A stretch of 64,000 nt of DNA from Metabacillus sp. FJAT-52054 (GCF_037201815.1 NZ_CP147407.1:1302001-1366000), one strand, 5' to 3'. Positions 1 to 6,989 are shown, numbered from the stretch's first letter. Notes: generated from the letters alone by a model not told the origin. Program-made: numbers and translations.

Positions 1-1
1 T

Positions 2-667
2 TTTACATACGCAGGAGAGCGTTTTGAAAAACCAGTTAAAGACCTTGCCGAAACACTGGAACGCGACGATTCTCTTTTTTATCCTTGCGACATAACCAAT
101 GATGATGAAATTAAAAAATGCTTCGCTGACATCAAAGCGGAAGTAAACGTTCTGCACGGTGTAGCGCACTGTATCGCATTCGCCAACAAAGAAGACCTGG
201 CAGGCGACTACATGGATACGACCCGTGAAGGCTTCCTTCTTGCACATAACATAAGCTCTTATTCTCTTACTGCTGTAGCAAAAGAAGCGAAGGGCTTGAT
301 GACAGAGGGCGGAAGCATCGTTACCTTGACCTATCTTGGAGGAGAGCGAGTTGTTTCCAACTACAATGTTATGGGTGTAGCCAAAGCCTCCCTTGATGCA
401 AGCGTCCGCTATCTGGCAGAAGATCTGGGCAAAGAGAAAATCCGCGTGAATTCGATTTCTGCAGGCCCAATCCGTACACTATCTGCAAAAGGAATCAGTG
501 ATTTCAACTCCATCCTTAAGGAAATTGAAGAAAAAGCGCCGCTTCGCCGTACGACAACTCCAGAGGAAGTAGGGGACACGGCTCTATTTCTATTCAGCGA
601 TCTTTCCCGCGGCATGACAGGCGAAAACCTGCATGTAGATTCAGGGTATCATATTATTGGCGGCTAA
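2..667 (+). CDS. fabI: Enoyl-[acyl-carrier-protein] reductase FabI (3' part)
   Basis: This is the C-terminal part of the NADH-dependent enoyl-ACP reductase that completes each cycle of fatty acid elongation. The gene begins before the window; the frame is open from base 2. Visible hallmarks are HCIAFANKE, the SSYSLTAV helix, the catalytic Tyr-(x6)-Lys set in NYNVMGVAKAS, and SISAGPIRTLSAKGISDFN, all typical of Bacillus FabI. The C-terminus ends HVDSGYHIIGG. In B. subtilis fabI lies next to cotO, and the same neighbourhood follows here after an insertion. No defects are seen in the visible part. Confidence 0.95.
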   Translation, partial: FTYAGERFEKPVKDLAETLERDDSLFYPCDITNDDEIKKCFADIKAEVNVLHGVAHCIAFANKEDLAGDYMDTTREGFLLAHNISSYSLTAVAKEAKGLMTEGGSIVTLTYLGGERVVSNYNVMGVAKASLDASVRYLAEDLGKEKIRVNSISAGPIRTLSAKGISDFNSILKEIEEKAPLRRTTTPEEVGDTALFLFSDLSRGMTGENLHVDSGYHIIGG

Positions 668-677
668 TGAGCCGCAC

Positions 678-715
678 AAAAGAGCTTGAAGGGACATCCC
701 CAAGCTCTTTTATTT
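678..715 (+). terminator. Rho-independent terminator after fabI
   Basis: An 11-bp stem (AAAAGAGCTTG at 678-688 with CAAGCTCTTTT at 701-711) closes a short loop and is followed by ATTTTG. It sits directly after the fabI stop codon. It also abuts the end of the convergent gene at 710 and could serve both. Confidence 0.75.
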
Positions 716-907
716 TGCATTTCTTTGTTTTCTGATTTCCTGAAAGGTGAACAAAAGTCCTGTAAATCCGGCAAAAAAGGAGGGGAAGAGGGAGAAAAGA
801 AAGTATTCCCACACGCCAGAAGCGAGCGAAACAGCAAGAAAAAGAAGGGGAAGTCCAATCATAGCGAACAGCGATGCCATCAGTCCGGCCTTTAGTTGAC
901 TTGTCAT
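710..907 (-). CDS. Small two-helix membrane protein, last gene of HTH operon
   Basis: This is a 65-residue hydrophobic protein with two likely membrane segments (about residues 9-29 and 33-52) and a basic tail ending EIRKQRNAK. I chose the ATG at 907, which overlaps the TGA of the upstream gene as ATGA, a usual sign of translational coupling. GGAGG lies immediately before the ATG, which is close for a ribosome site. A longer TTG start at 955 is therefore possible. It is the third gene of an operon with an HTH regulator and another membrane protein. Function is unknown. Confidence 0.6.
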   Translation of the reverse strand: MTSQLKAGLMASLFAMIGLPLLFLAVSLASGVWEYFLFSLFPSFFAGFTGLLFTFQEIRKQRNAK

Positions 908-1230
908 CCTCCGTGCCTCGAAAAATAAGCTGCTGACAAAATAAGCGACAAGCAATGAAAAATATAAATCCCAGTCATAATAAAGAATGAAACCGAAATT
1001 CCCTCGAATAAAATAACTAGAGCCCAGGCAATTAAGATGACAACAAAGGTAATATTCCAGGAAACCGCCTTCGCGTTTGACATCAAATAATGATAGCGTT
1101 CATCTAAACCGCGCTTATTCTTGCTGAACCGTCTGCCGAGGAACATTGCAGTCCCTGCAAGGATGATGCCTGCAATCAGTCCGGAAAGACCGATCCAATT
1201 GTTCAGTAGTGCTTCATTCAATATTCTCAT
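904..1230 (-). CDS. Membrane protein paired with HTH regulator (DUF2178-like)
   Basis: A protein of about 108 residues with four hydrophobic stretches. It has a charged loop KNKRGLDERYHYLMSNAKA between the second and third. A DER...A signature in the loop of a short membrane protein next to an XRE-type regulator recalls the DUF2178 group; this is a weak family guess. The ATG at 1230 follows a GAGGGGG stretch and lies inside the end of the HTH gene. The three genes (1423 to 710) therefore overlap one another and form one operon. Such pairs often act in stress sensing, but nothing here shows the signal. Confidence 0.6.
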   Translation of the reverse strand: MRILNEALLNNWIGLSGLIAGIILAGTAMFLGRRFSKNKRGLDERYHYLMSNAKAVSWNITFVVILIAWALVILFEGISVSFFIMTGIYIFHCLSLILSAAYFSRHGG

Positions 1231-1423
1231 CCCCCTCAAAAATAAATAAATCCTCAATGCTGCATTTGAAAACCTGGGCAAGCTTATGTGCTAAAACAAG
1301 GGATGGTTTATACTTGCCCTTTTCCAACGAAATAACCGTTTGCCTGGACACATTTAATACTTGGGACAGCTCTTCCTGCGTAATATGGCTCTCTGTCCTT
1401 TTTTCACGAATGAGTGATTTCAA
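1214..1423 (-). CDS. XRE-type HTH transcriptional regulator, 69 aa
   Basis: A stand-alone HTH_3 domain: TQEELSQVLNVSRQTVISLEKGKYKPSL contains the recognition helix (SRQTVISLEKG), followed by LAHKLAQVFKCSIEDLF. It has the size and form of the YgzD/YozG-type mini-repressors found before small membrane proteins in bacilli. It is the first gene of a three-gene overlapping operon. Its promoter carries paired AAGT-N2-ACTT palindromes over the -35 and -10, which suggests autorepression (inference). Confidence 0.8.
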   Translation of the reverse strand: MKSLIREKRTESHITQEELSQVLNVSRQTVISLEKGKYKPSLVLAHKLAQVFKCSIEDLFIFEGDENIE

Positions 1424-1460
1424 TATCGGCCTCCTCGATATAAATGTAAAGCTTACTGTA

Positions 1461-1506
1461 CGTTAAGTTTACTTTACTATTATTTTGTAGTCAAGTTCAC
1501 TTTACT
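1461..1506 (-). promoter_or_regulatory. Paired palindromic operators over the HTH-operon promoter
   Basis: Two copies of AGTAAAGTnAACTTnAC lie 28 bp apart (minus strand 1506-1490 and 1478-1462). Each holds a perfect AAGT-N2-ACTT inverted repeat, at 1493-1502 and 1465-1474. The first overlaps the -35 and the second the -10. A related dyad around AAGCTT (1449-1454) follows. The arrangement suggests binding by the HTH protein encoded just downstream; that is inference. Confidence 0.5.
1466..1494 (-). promoter_or_regulatory. Sigma-A-type promoter of HTH operon
   Basis: Read on the minus strand, -35 TTGACT (1494-1489), a 17-base spacer and -10 TAAACT (1471-1466) lie 43 bases upstream of the HTH gene start. 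The match to the sigma-A consensus is good. Confidence 0.65.
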
Positions 1507-1575
1507 TTTTTCTTGTGAGGAATTTCCTTATAATAAGGGACAATTCATAGTACATAGAGAGGCGGGGAATTTAAG

Positions 1576-2478
1576 ATGCAGCCAATTAACAAAACTCATT
1601 TGAAAAGATTTCAGGGGAAATACGAAAATAGGGGCAGGATCCTGCTAAAATGCGCAGATCGGCCAGGAATCGTGGCAGCCGTATCGAAATTTTTATTCGG
1701 GCACAATGCGAATATCATTGAATCCAGCCAATATTCATCAGATCCCGAAGGAGGCACCTTTTTCTTGAGGATTGAATTTGAATGCCCGGATCTTGCGGGA
1801 AAGCTTTCTTCCATGAACACTGCCTTCAAACCGATTGGGTCCGATTTTCAAATGGAATGGAAAATTGTCCAAGTGACAGATCTGAAAAAAACAGCTATTT
1901 TTGTATCAAAGGAACCTCACTGTCTGCTCGAGCTTTTATGGGCTTGGCAAAGCGGAGACATCATGGCGGATTTATCCCTTGTTCTAAGCAATCATGAAGA
2001 TTGCAGGGAGATTGTAGAATCGCTCGGTATCCCGTTCCATTATATTCCTGCCGCAAAGGAGATCAGGAAGGAAGCGGAAGCCAGACAATTGGATCTTCTG
2101 AAAGAATACGGAATTGAACTCATCATTCTTGCCCGCTATATGCAAATATTGACCGAGGAATTTGTTGCGGCGAATCCGAACCGGATCATTAACATTCATC
2201 ACTCGTTCCTCCCTGCCTTCATCGGGGCAAGGCCATATGAACGCGCGTATCAGCGAGGGGTAAAGCTGATTGGGGCAACCTCCCATTATGTAACGAACGA
2301 GCTCGACGAAGGACCGATTATCGAGCAGGATATTGAACGGGTTTCCCATCATGATCATGTAGATGAATTGAAGAGGATCGGACGTTCCATCGAACGAAGT
2401 GTTTTGGCACGTGCGGTAAAATGGCATTTAGAGGACCGGATTTTAGTGGATGGTAACAAAACCGTCGTTTTCTCCTAA
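1576..2478 (+). CDS. purU: Formyltetrahydrofolate deformylase PurU
   Basis: Hydrolyses 10-formyl-THF to THF and formate, balancing one-carbon pools. The 300-residue length is usual. Residues about 18-95 form an ACT domain (RILLKCADRPGIVAAVSKFL). The rest is a formyltransferase fold with the catalytic Asn-His pair in NIHHSFLPAF (about 206-215) and the Asp in NELDEGPII (about 244). A ribosome site (GAGGCGGGG) precedes the ATG. It is monocistronic and divergent from the HTH operon. In B. subtilis the homologue (ykkE) is not between fabI and cotO, so this is a local rearrangement. Confidence 0.93.
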   Translation: MQPINKTHLKRFQGKYENRGRILLKCADRPGIVAAVSKFLFGHNANIIESSQYSSDPEGGTFFLRIEFECPDLAGKLSSMNTAFKPIGSDFQMEWKIVQVTDLKKTAIFVSKEPHCLLELLWAWQSGDIMADLSLVLSNHEDCREIVESLGIPFHYIPAAKEIRKEAEARQLDLLKEYGIELIILARYMQILTEEFVAANPNRIINIHHSFLPAFIGARPYERAYQRGVKLIGATSHYVTNELDEGPIIEQDIERVSHHDHVDELKRIGRSIERSVLARAVKWHLEDRILVDGNKTVVFS

Positions 2479-2551
2479 TCTTTAAAGGTCATGAAATGGT
2501 ACGAAGGTGAATAAACTGTCTTGAATAGTTTATGATCCGGAGGTGGAAAAA

Positions 2552-3124
2552 TTGAACGAGAAAAATGCCAGGCGGCAGCAGCCGCTCATGTATATTGTTC
2601 AGCCCGAAAACATGCAGCCGCAGGCCCAAATGCAGCAGGTTGCTGTTAAGAAAAACCCTGTAAAAGCTAGGCTTGACAAAAAAGTTCAAGAAGCCAAAGA
2701 AATCGATTCTATTGAGGAAACATCTGCCGAAGCTGTGCTCGACGCTCCGAAAACAATCCCTGAAGAGCAAGGAGCAGCCGAAGCCAGGCAGAATCAGCCA
2801 GCAGATGAAGCCGTTTTAGCAGAGATAGTGAAGACTGAAGGAGATGAGGAGACAGCAATTACTGAACCTCCTAAGCCTGTGTACGAACGCAAAACAAGGA
2901 AAGTACTCAATCAAATGAGCGTTGTTGAAAAAATTGCATTCTTCGCCAATCTGCCTGGCAATATCCCAAGGACGCTCTGCCAGGTTGAGCTTGCAGACCA
3001 AACCTACAGAGGCATCATAATCGGTGAAACAGACGGCGTTGTTCATCTCAGAACAACCGCAAGCTCCCAGCCGGTAAACATTAGATCTGAAGAGATCCAG
3101 GCTATCCAGCCACTGGGCTTCTAA
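2552..3124 (+). CDS. cotO: Spore coat protein CotO
   Basis: A 190-residue morphogenetic spore coat protein; in B. subtilis CotO takes part in assembly of the outer coat/crust. The N-terminal two thirds is low-complexity and charged, rich in Gln, Glu and Ala (PLMYIVQPENMQPQAQMQ, then acidic repeats). The conserved C-terminal domain begins near KVLNQMSVVEKI and ends VNIRSEEIQAIQPLGF. I prefer the TTG at 2552, eight bases after GGAGG; the in-frame GTG at 2543 overlaps that site. Position next to cotZ matches B. subtilis. No clear sigma-K -35/-10 was found upstream. Confidence 0.88.
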   Translation: MNEKNARRQQPLMYIVQPENMQPQAQMQQVAVKKNPVKARLDKKVQEAKEIDSIEETSAEAVLDAPKTIPEEQGAAEARQNQPADEAVLAEIVKTEGDEETAITEPPKPVYERKTRKVLNQMSVVEKIAFFANLPGNIPRTLCQVELADQTYRGIIIGETDGVVHLRTTASSQPVNIRSEEIQAIQPLGF

Positions 3125-3125
3125 C

Positions 3126-3170
3126 AAAAAGAGCTGAATCGGGATCCTCCGAATTCAGCTCTTTTTTATT
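3126..3170. terminator. Bidirectional terminator between cotO and cotZ
   Basis: AAAAAGAGCTGAAT (3126-3139) pairs with ATTCAGCTCTTTTT (3153-3166), followed by T residues on both strands. It separates convergent cotO and cotZ. Confidence 0.8.
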
Positions 3171-3615
3171 AATCCTGATGAGTCCGATTAATTAAACGCG
3201 GATTCAAGCACTGAATGGAGCAGAAGCAATTCAAATCCACTTCAATACAAGAATCTGTCTTTTCCAAACGGAAAACATCGCATGCGCTGTCTTTATGGAA
3301 ATCCAGCACATCTTTCTTTTCGCTGAATGCTATCAGCAGGCGAAGAGTAGCGCAGCAGCCATTAATCTGTTCTACACGAAAGAAGATCGTATTAAAGCAA
3401 TCTCCCGCGGAAAGGCCTCCAACATTCCCAAACGCTTTGAAAGGAGTCCCTTTTTTCGTATATAGAATGAACGGAATTGTATCTCCTAAAGTATTAACTG
3501 GGGAAAGAAGATTGCTGTAACAGCTTGTAGAGCACTGCTCCTCAACCGCATTCTGGAGATCGTTGATGTTTTCAACCGCATCGCATACACAGCTAAGGTC
3601 TTTTTGACGGATCAT
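3169..3615 (-). CDS. cotZ: Spore coat (crust) protein CotZ
   Basis: A cysteine-rich structural protein of the spore crust, 148 residues, the same length as B. subtilis CotZ. The order of landmarks matches that family: CVCDAVENINDLQNAVEEQC, FGNVGGL, CFNTIFFRVEQINGCCATL, then SCIEVDLNCFCSIQCLNPRLINR. Twelve or more Cys residues allow disulfide cross-links. A GGGAGGG site precedes the ATG. It is a paralogue of the neighbouring cotY, from which it differs in ending at LINRTHQD without a His tail. A sigma-K-like promoter lies 36 bases upstream. Confidence 0.93.
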   Translation of the reverse strand: MIRQKDLSCVCDAVENINDLQNAVEEQCSTSCYSNLLSPVNTLGDTIPFILYTKKGTPFKAFGNVGGLSAGDCFNTIFFRVEQINGCCATLRLLIAFSEKKDVLDFHKDSACDVFRLEKTDSCIEVDLNCFCSIQCLNPRLINRTHQD

Positions 3616-3650
3616 ATTATTCCCTCCCGATTAAGGATTTTTATCTATAC

Positions 3651-3678
3651 TAGGATAGGCAGGTACAAGGCTAAATGT
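3651..3678 (-). promoter_or_regulatory. Sigma-K-like promoter of cotZ
   Basis: Minus strand: AC (3678-3677), 17-base spacer, then CCTATCCTA (3659-3651) against the sigma-K -10 pattern CATANNNTA; one key base differs. It lies 36 bases before the ATG. Confidence 0.4.
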
Positions 3679-3860
3679 GCTAGTGAAAACGCCTATTATG
3701 AAAAATAATTTAGATGATCGTCATAAAGACCTGGGGAATGGCTGCAGAGCCTGAGGGGCGGATTGTTGGCGCTGGTGGATAATTGCTGGTGCATGGATGG
3801 GGATGGAGGGTGATGTTGAGTGGGGAGATAAGGGGAATGGTGTAGCACAAGGTTTAGGTT

Positions 3861-3967
3861 TGTCAGATAAAGTAGTCAGACAAACTTTGAAATTATGTAT
3901 TTGTCAGACAAAATAGTCAGACAAACGCGGAATCCAAGTATTTGTAAGACAAAATAGTCAGACAAAC
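3861..3967. repeat. Three paired GTCAGACAAA boxes at 41-bp period
   Basis: In the cotZ-cotY gap, GTCAGA-type boxes start at 3862, 3875, 3903, 3916, 3944 and 3957. Each pair is 13 bp apart and pairs recur exactly every 41 bp. The typical unit is TTTGTCAGACAAAATAGTC followed by AGACAAAC. The third pair has GTAAGA for its first box. The DNA between 3616 and 3860 otherwise holds only the cotZ promoter and G-rich sequence without a convincing gene. Confidence 0.8.
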
Positions 3968-3993
3968 CACGACCCCAAACCTCCAAACACCAA

Positions 3994-4023
3994 AAAAAAT
4001 AGACTACCGGTTAGGCAGTCTAT
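3994..4023 (-). terminator. Terminator after cotY
   Basis: On the minus strand AATAGACTGCC pairs with GGTAGTCTATT (one mismatch) followed by eight T. It lies just after the cotY stop. Confidence 0.75.
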
Positions 4024-4029
4024 TCAATG

Positions 4030-4524
4030 TTATCCATGGTGATGCTTCTTTTTGCTCATCGGGGATACGCGGTTCACTAGTTCAGGGGATAGACATTGGA
4101 TTGCACAGAAGCATTCAAGATCTACTTCGATGCAGAAGTCGGATTTTTCTAGTCCGAAGAAGTCTTCTGCACAAGGATCGCATACACTAAGTGTGTCGCC
4201 TTCTACGTCTACTGGCTTCAAAAGTTTAAGAGTTGCGCAGCAGCCTCTCAAGCCTTCTACACGGAAGAAGATTGTTTCGAAGCAAGTCATATCATCCAGG
4301 AATCCGCCTACGTTTCCGAATGCTGAGAATAGTTTTCCTTTTTTATCGAACAACAAGAACGGAATCGTATCTTTTCCAGGCAAAGCGGATGGACTAAGCA
4401 AGTTGCTGAAGCAACTGGTCGGGCAATTTTCCTCAACTGCTTCTTGTTCTGCGAGGATGTTTTCAACTGCTTCGCATACGCAGCCTTCGATGTCGCGTTT
4501 TCCATTGTTTTTTCCGCAGCTCAT
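4030..4524 (-). CDS. cotY: Spore coat (crust) protein CotY
   Basis: The main crust structural protein in B. subtilis, where it forms ordered two-dimensional arrays. This 164-residue protein begins [20 protein letters not shown] and contains [46 protein letters not shown] and [20 protein letters not shown]. It ends in the KKHHHHG-type tail that separates CotY from CotZ. It is rich in Cys. The ATG has a GGAG site upstream. cotY has its own sigma-K-like promoter and is separated from cotZ by a terminator and a repeat array, so the two are probably not one transcript here. Confidence 0.94.
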   Translation of the reverse strand: MSCGKNNGKRDIEGCVCEAVENILAEQEAVEENCPTSCFSNLLSPSALPGKDTIPFLLFDKKGKLFSAFGNVGGFLDDMTCFETIFFRVEGLRGCCATLKLLKPVDVEGDTLSVCDPCAEDFFGLEKSDFCIEVDLECFCAIQCLSPELVNRVSPMSKKKHHHG

Positions 4525-4569
4525 GTTTTCATCTCCTTAGTTAATTGGTTGATTGACATTAGTCTTTAA

Positions 4570-4597
4570 CAACATATGTGGGGACGTCTTTATTGGT
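4570..4597 (-). promoter_or_regulatory. Sigma-K-like promoter of cotY
   Basis: Minus strand: AC (4597-4596), 17-base spacer, CATATGTTG (4578-4570), 46 bases before the cotY ATG. The same -10 sequence with the same spacing occurs before the yjcZ-like gene at 7021. Confidence 0.5.
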
Positions 4598-4631
4598 GTG
4601 GGTGAACATCACGAATATCTGGATGTGTGCG

Positions 4632-4668
4632 GAAAAAGAAAAAGCAGGCGGGGAGCCTGCTTTTTCCT
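4632..4668 (-). terminator. Terminator after cotX
   Basis: AAAAAGCAGGC (4639-4649) pairs with GCCTGCTTTTT (4655-4665); a T-rich run follows on the minus strand. It lies 20-50 bases beyond the cotX stop. Confidence 0.75.
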
Positions 4669-4689
4669 TTCATGCTATTTTGAGGGAGA

Positions 4690-5151
4690 TTACAGAATGT
4701 CGATGGAAACAACAAGCGCAAGAAGAATTTGGATAAGCAATTGAAGAGATACAGCTACGTCTGTGTCTGTAGTTTTTACATTTACGTTGCGGGAGTTTTC
4801 GATAACCAATTTTTGAGCGTTTGCTTGAGTGATTGTAGCTTTTTGAAGAAGATCTTGAGTGACCATTTCAGCACGTGCACTATCAGCGATTGTAAGGTTG
4901 ATTACAAGAGCGATGGCTACTTGAAGAGCTGCTTGAAGGGATACAGCGATTTGCGTTTCAGTAGTTGTTACTTCAATGTCACAAGAATCCTTAATGATGA
5001 TGGTCTCAGAAGAAAGCTGAGCAGTGTTGCTTACTTGATCAAAGTTTTGATCTACCTCACCATCTTTGCTGCACATATTGCCTAGTCTGTTACTGTTTTC
5101 AGTCGGATGAGAGCAGCTTCTGTCGTTCGCTACCCATGTGTAATTTGACAT
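4690..5151 (-). CDS. cotX: Spore coat protein CotX
   Basis: A crust protein of 153 residues with two copies of the CotX/V domain. These are residues about 45-95 (SSETIIIKDSCDIEVTTTET, then ALQVAIALVINLTIADSARA) and about 105-153 (KLVIENSRNVNVKTTDTDV, then LLIQILLALVVSIDIL). Each repeat is a short beta stretch followed by a very hydrophobic helix. The N-terminus (MSNYTWVANDRSCSHPTENS) is Cys/Asn-rich as in CotX. AGGAGG lies upstream of the ATG. It has its own sigma-K-like promoter. Neighbour cotV has the same domain pair. Confidence 0.92.
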   Translation of the reverse strand: MSNYTWVANDRSCSHPTENSNRLGNMCSKDGEVDQNFDQVSNTAQLSSETIIIKDSCDIEVTTTETQIAVSLQAALQVAIALVINLTIADSARAEMVTQDLLQKATITQANAQKLVIENSRNVNVKTTDTDVAVSLQLLIQILLALVVSIDIL

Positions 5152-5179
5152 GTTCTTTTTCCTCCTTTCATTGTAATAC

Positions 5180-5206
5180 TATTAAATGTTGGATTTACGT
5201 TTTGGT
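5180..5206 (-). promoter_or_regulatory. Sigma-K-like promoter of cotX
   Basis: Minus strand: AC (5206-5205), 16-base spacer, CATTTAATA (5188-5180), 29 bases before the ATG. One base differs from CATANNNTA. Confidence 0.5.
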
Positions 5207-5243
5207 TTAGACAAACATCATGATTCAAGCACCTATTTTTTAG

Positions 5244-5522
5244 TTATTCGTTGTTTTTTTTGTTTTTTAGCATGTCTCTTAATGTGGTGTTTTTAGGTGC
5301 TTCAACAGGGGCTTTTTCTGCTTCTTCTGTTTTTTTGTTCTGAACTGCAAGAAATTCATCCACTTTTGCTTGAAGATCTAGGACGACTGCTTTGATTTTC
5401 GCTTTTTGATCTTCGCTTAGTTCTTTTTTCGTTTCGCTGGTGATGTTATTTTTATTAAAAACATCAGATACGAAAAGCTGCATAAGGGTAGCGGAGATTT
5501 CATTGAGGTTTTCTTTTGACAT
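5244..5522 (-). CDS. cotW: Spore coat protein CotW
   Basis: A charged, helical 92-residue coat protein: MSKENLNEISATLMQLFVSD, DQKAKIKAVVLDLQAKVDEF, then a Lys/Glu-rich tail with TLRDMLKNKKNNE. Its size, composition and place between cotX and cotV match CotW, though sequence similarity in this family is low. The ATG at 5522 has AAGGAGTG upstream; longer readings run into cotV. It starts 34 bases after the cotV stop with no promoter visible between them, so it is probably co-transcribed with cotV. Confidence 0.8.
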   Translation of the reverse strand: MSKENLNEISATLMQLFVSDVFNKNNITSETKKELSEDQKAKIKAVVLDLQAKVDEFLAVQNKKTEEAEKAPVEAPKNTTLRDMLKNKKNNE

Positions 5523-5556
5523 GGTTGTCACTCCTTTTAAAAAATTTAAGAAAGGG

Positions 5557-5955
5557 TTACAGGATATCGATTTGCAACAACAGAGCCAGCAAAATTTGGA
5601 TGAGCAGCTGAAGGGAAATGGCAAGGTCTGTGTTTGTGGATCTTACGGTAACGTTTTTTGAATTGAGTACGATAATGCGCTGCTTTTTTGTTTGCTGAAT
5701 GACAGTGTTGTTTAAAAGCTGCTGGGTCACTTGTTCCGCGCGAGCGCTATCTGCAATCGTTAAATTGATTGCAAGGGCGATGGCCACCTGGATGGCAGCT
5801 TGAATGGATAGAGCAAGCTGAGTGTCAGTAGTTTCGATTGTGACGTAATCGGAATTTTTGACATAGATTCCTTCGTCGGAAAGCTGAAATAAAGTTGTGT
5901 TTTGCTCGGTGTCCTGGCTCACTGCTTCATCCATGACTGACCATTCATTAGACAA
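5557..5955 (-). CDS. cotV: Spore coat protein CotV (CotX/V domain)
   Basis: A 132-residue crust protein with two CotX/V domains: GIYVKNSDYVTIETTDTQL then AAIQVAIALAINLTIADSAR, and IIVLNSKNVTVRSTNTDL then LLIQILLALLLQIDIL. I chose the TTG at 5955 because AAAGGAG lies eight bases upstream; the in-frame ATG at about 5934 lacks a ribosome site. A sigma-K-like promoter lies 28 bases before this TTG, supporting it. It is shorter at the N-terminus than CotX and lacks the Cys-rich leader. Confidence 0.87.
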   Translation of the reverse strand: MSNEWSVMDEAVSQDTEQNTTLFQLSDEGIYVKNSDYVTIETTDTQLALSIQAAIQVAIALAINLTIADSARAEQVTQQLLNNTVIQQTKKQRIIVLNSKNVTVRSTNTDLAISLQLLIQILLALLLQIDIL

Positions 5956-5982
5956 ATGATTCACTCCTTTCCCATATATAGC

Positions 5983-6010
5983 TAGTAAATGCAGGTTCGT
6001 TCCATTTGGT
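5983..6010 (-). promoter_or_regulatory. Sigma-K-like promoter of cotV-cotW
   Basis: Minus strand: AC (6010-6009), 17-base spacer, CATTTACTA (5991-5983), 28 bases before the TTG start. Confidence 0.5.
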
Positions 6011-6097
6011 CTGATGAAAACATACAGATTTCTCCCGATTTTTTTCATATCTGTTCTGGCCGTTCATATCGTAATAGAAGAATGGCAGGTGAGTGAT

Positions 6098-6451
6098 ATG
6101 CTTGAGAGCTGGTTAACGGTTACTTTGTTTGCATTGGCGATTTTTCGCCTGACTCGTTTGATTGTGTTCGATAAAATTACAGATTGGCTGCGCAGACCGT
6201 TTCATGAGGAGTATGTAGTAAAGGATGAATCAGGTGCAGAAGAGATTTATATCAAAATGAAGGGAAAAGGCATCAGGAAGTGGATTGGAGAGCTTCTAAG
6301 CTGCTATTGGTGTACAGGAGTATGGTGCACAGCTTTTCTTTATACGAGCTGGCGAGTGTGGCCGGCCGGTGCTGAACCGCTTATCTGCGTACTTGCATTG
6401 GCAGGCTTCGCTGGAATCATTGAAACCGCGGTATCTAGGCTTTTAGATTAG
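6098..6451 (+). CDS. yjcA: YjcA-like sporulation membrane protein (DUF1360)
   Basis: A 117-residue membrane protein expressed during sporulation in B. subtilis, function unknown. It shows the family core FALAIFRLTRLIVFDKITDW, RRPFHEE, GKGIRKWIGELLSCYWCTGV and a C-terminal hydrophobic segment. The CYWC pair is conserved in DUF1360. The ATG at 6098 follows AGGTGAG; a longer in-frame reading to 6014 runs into the cotV control region. A CATATCGTA sequence at 6070-6078 resembles a sigma-K -10 but no AC lies at the right distance. Confidence 0.87.
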   Translation: MLESWLTVTLFALAIFRLTRLIVFDKITDWLRRPFHEEYVVKDESGAEEIYIKMKGKGIRKWIGELLSCYWCTGVWCTAFLYTSWRVWPAGAEPLICVLALAGFAGIIETAVSRLLD

Positions 6452-6465
6452 GTTTTTGACTCAGT

Positions 6466-6493
6466 ACGCATTCTGTCCAACCTTCATAACATA
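6466..6493 (+). promoter_or_regulatory. Sigma-K promoter of the 35-aa spore peptide gene
   Basis: AC (6466-6467), 17-base spacer and CATAACATA (6485-6493) fit the CATANNNTA pattern exactly, 33 bases before the ATG at 6526. Confidence 0.6.
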
Positions 6494-6525
6494 ATTTATC
6501 CCCGAATAAGAAAGGTGGAGCGGTA

Positions 6526-6633
6526 ATGAATAAGCCATATTTGCATGCTTATCCAGCAAATGCTGCGAAAACCCAGCAGGTTTCAAAACCAGTGAAGAAA
6601 AAAGGCTGCGGCTGCGGCAGTAAAAAACGTTAA
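6526..6633 (+). CDS. 35-aa Lys/Cys-tailed peptide, probably spore-associated
   Basis: A short gene with a strong ribosome site (AAAGGTGGAG) eight bases before the ATG. The peptide starts MNKPYLHAYPANAAKTQQ and ends in a basic, cysteine-bearing KKKGCGCGSKKR tail. It lies among spore coat genes and has a perfect sigma-K-type promoter and a hairpin after its stop. Gly-Cys tails occur in small coat peptides, so a coat role with cross-linking is plausible but inferred. I do not recognise a named family. Confidence 0.65.
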   Translation: MNKPYLHAYPANAAKTQQVSKPVKKKGCGCGSKKR

Positions 6634-6642
6634 TGAAAGGTG

Positions 6643-6672
6643 AAAAGCGGGAGCATTTACCCTGCTTTTTTT
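6643..6672 (+). terminator. Terminator after 35-aa peptide gene
   Basis: AAAAGCGGG pairs with CCCTGCTTTT (one bulged base), followed by a run of T. Confidence 0.6.
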
Positions 6673-6720
6673 TGTGTCCGCAAAAGGATCATTCCGTATT
6701 CTATAGAAGGGAGTGATGAT

Positions 6721-6933
6721 GTGGGGAAGAAACTCAGCAAGGAATTTGAAACATTTATAGGGGATCGTATGAAGAGCCATGACGGGGTTATGAAAAAGAG
6801 CGATGGCTGGCTTAAGGGAAAGGAAAAGGATTTAAATAAAATGGAGAGAGCTGCTGATGGGTTTGATGCAAAAATGGAGAAATTAGCTGGAGATATCGAA
6901 AAATGGATCAGCAGCAGAAATCAAAAAAAATAA
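6721..6933 (+). CDS. Small charged helical protein in spore coat region
   Basis: A 70-residue, Lys/Asp/Glu-rich, probably helical protein (FETFIGDRMKSHDGVMKKSD, DGFDAKMEKLAGDIEKWISS). I take the GTG at 6721, seven bases after GGGAGTG; the two nearby ATGs are out of frame. No family recognised. It lies between two genes with sigma-K-like promoters, so expression in the mother cell is likely but not shown. Confidence 0.65.
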   Translation: MGKKLSKEFETFIGDRMKSHDGVMKKSDGWLKGKEKDLNKMERAADGFDAKMEKLAGDIEKWISSRNQKK

Positions 6934-6961
6934 TTCTGCTTATTTTTGAGCGAATGTCCAT

Positions 6962-6989
6962 ACCCTTTCTGGCCGATCTTCATATGTTG
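6962..6989 (+). promoter_or_regulatory. Sigma-K-like promoter of yjcZ-type gene
   Basis: AC (6962-6963), 17-base spacer, CATATGTTG (6981-6989), 32 bases before the ATG. Identical -10 to that of cotY. Confidence 0.5.

Noticed and set aside
4052-4540. 162-codon plus-strand frame opposite cotY
   Set aside because: It is the shadow of cotY, whose product matches the known family along its whole length.
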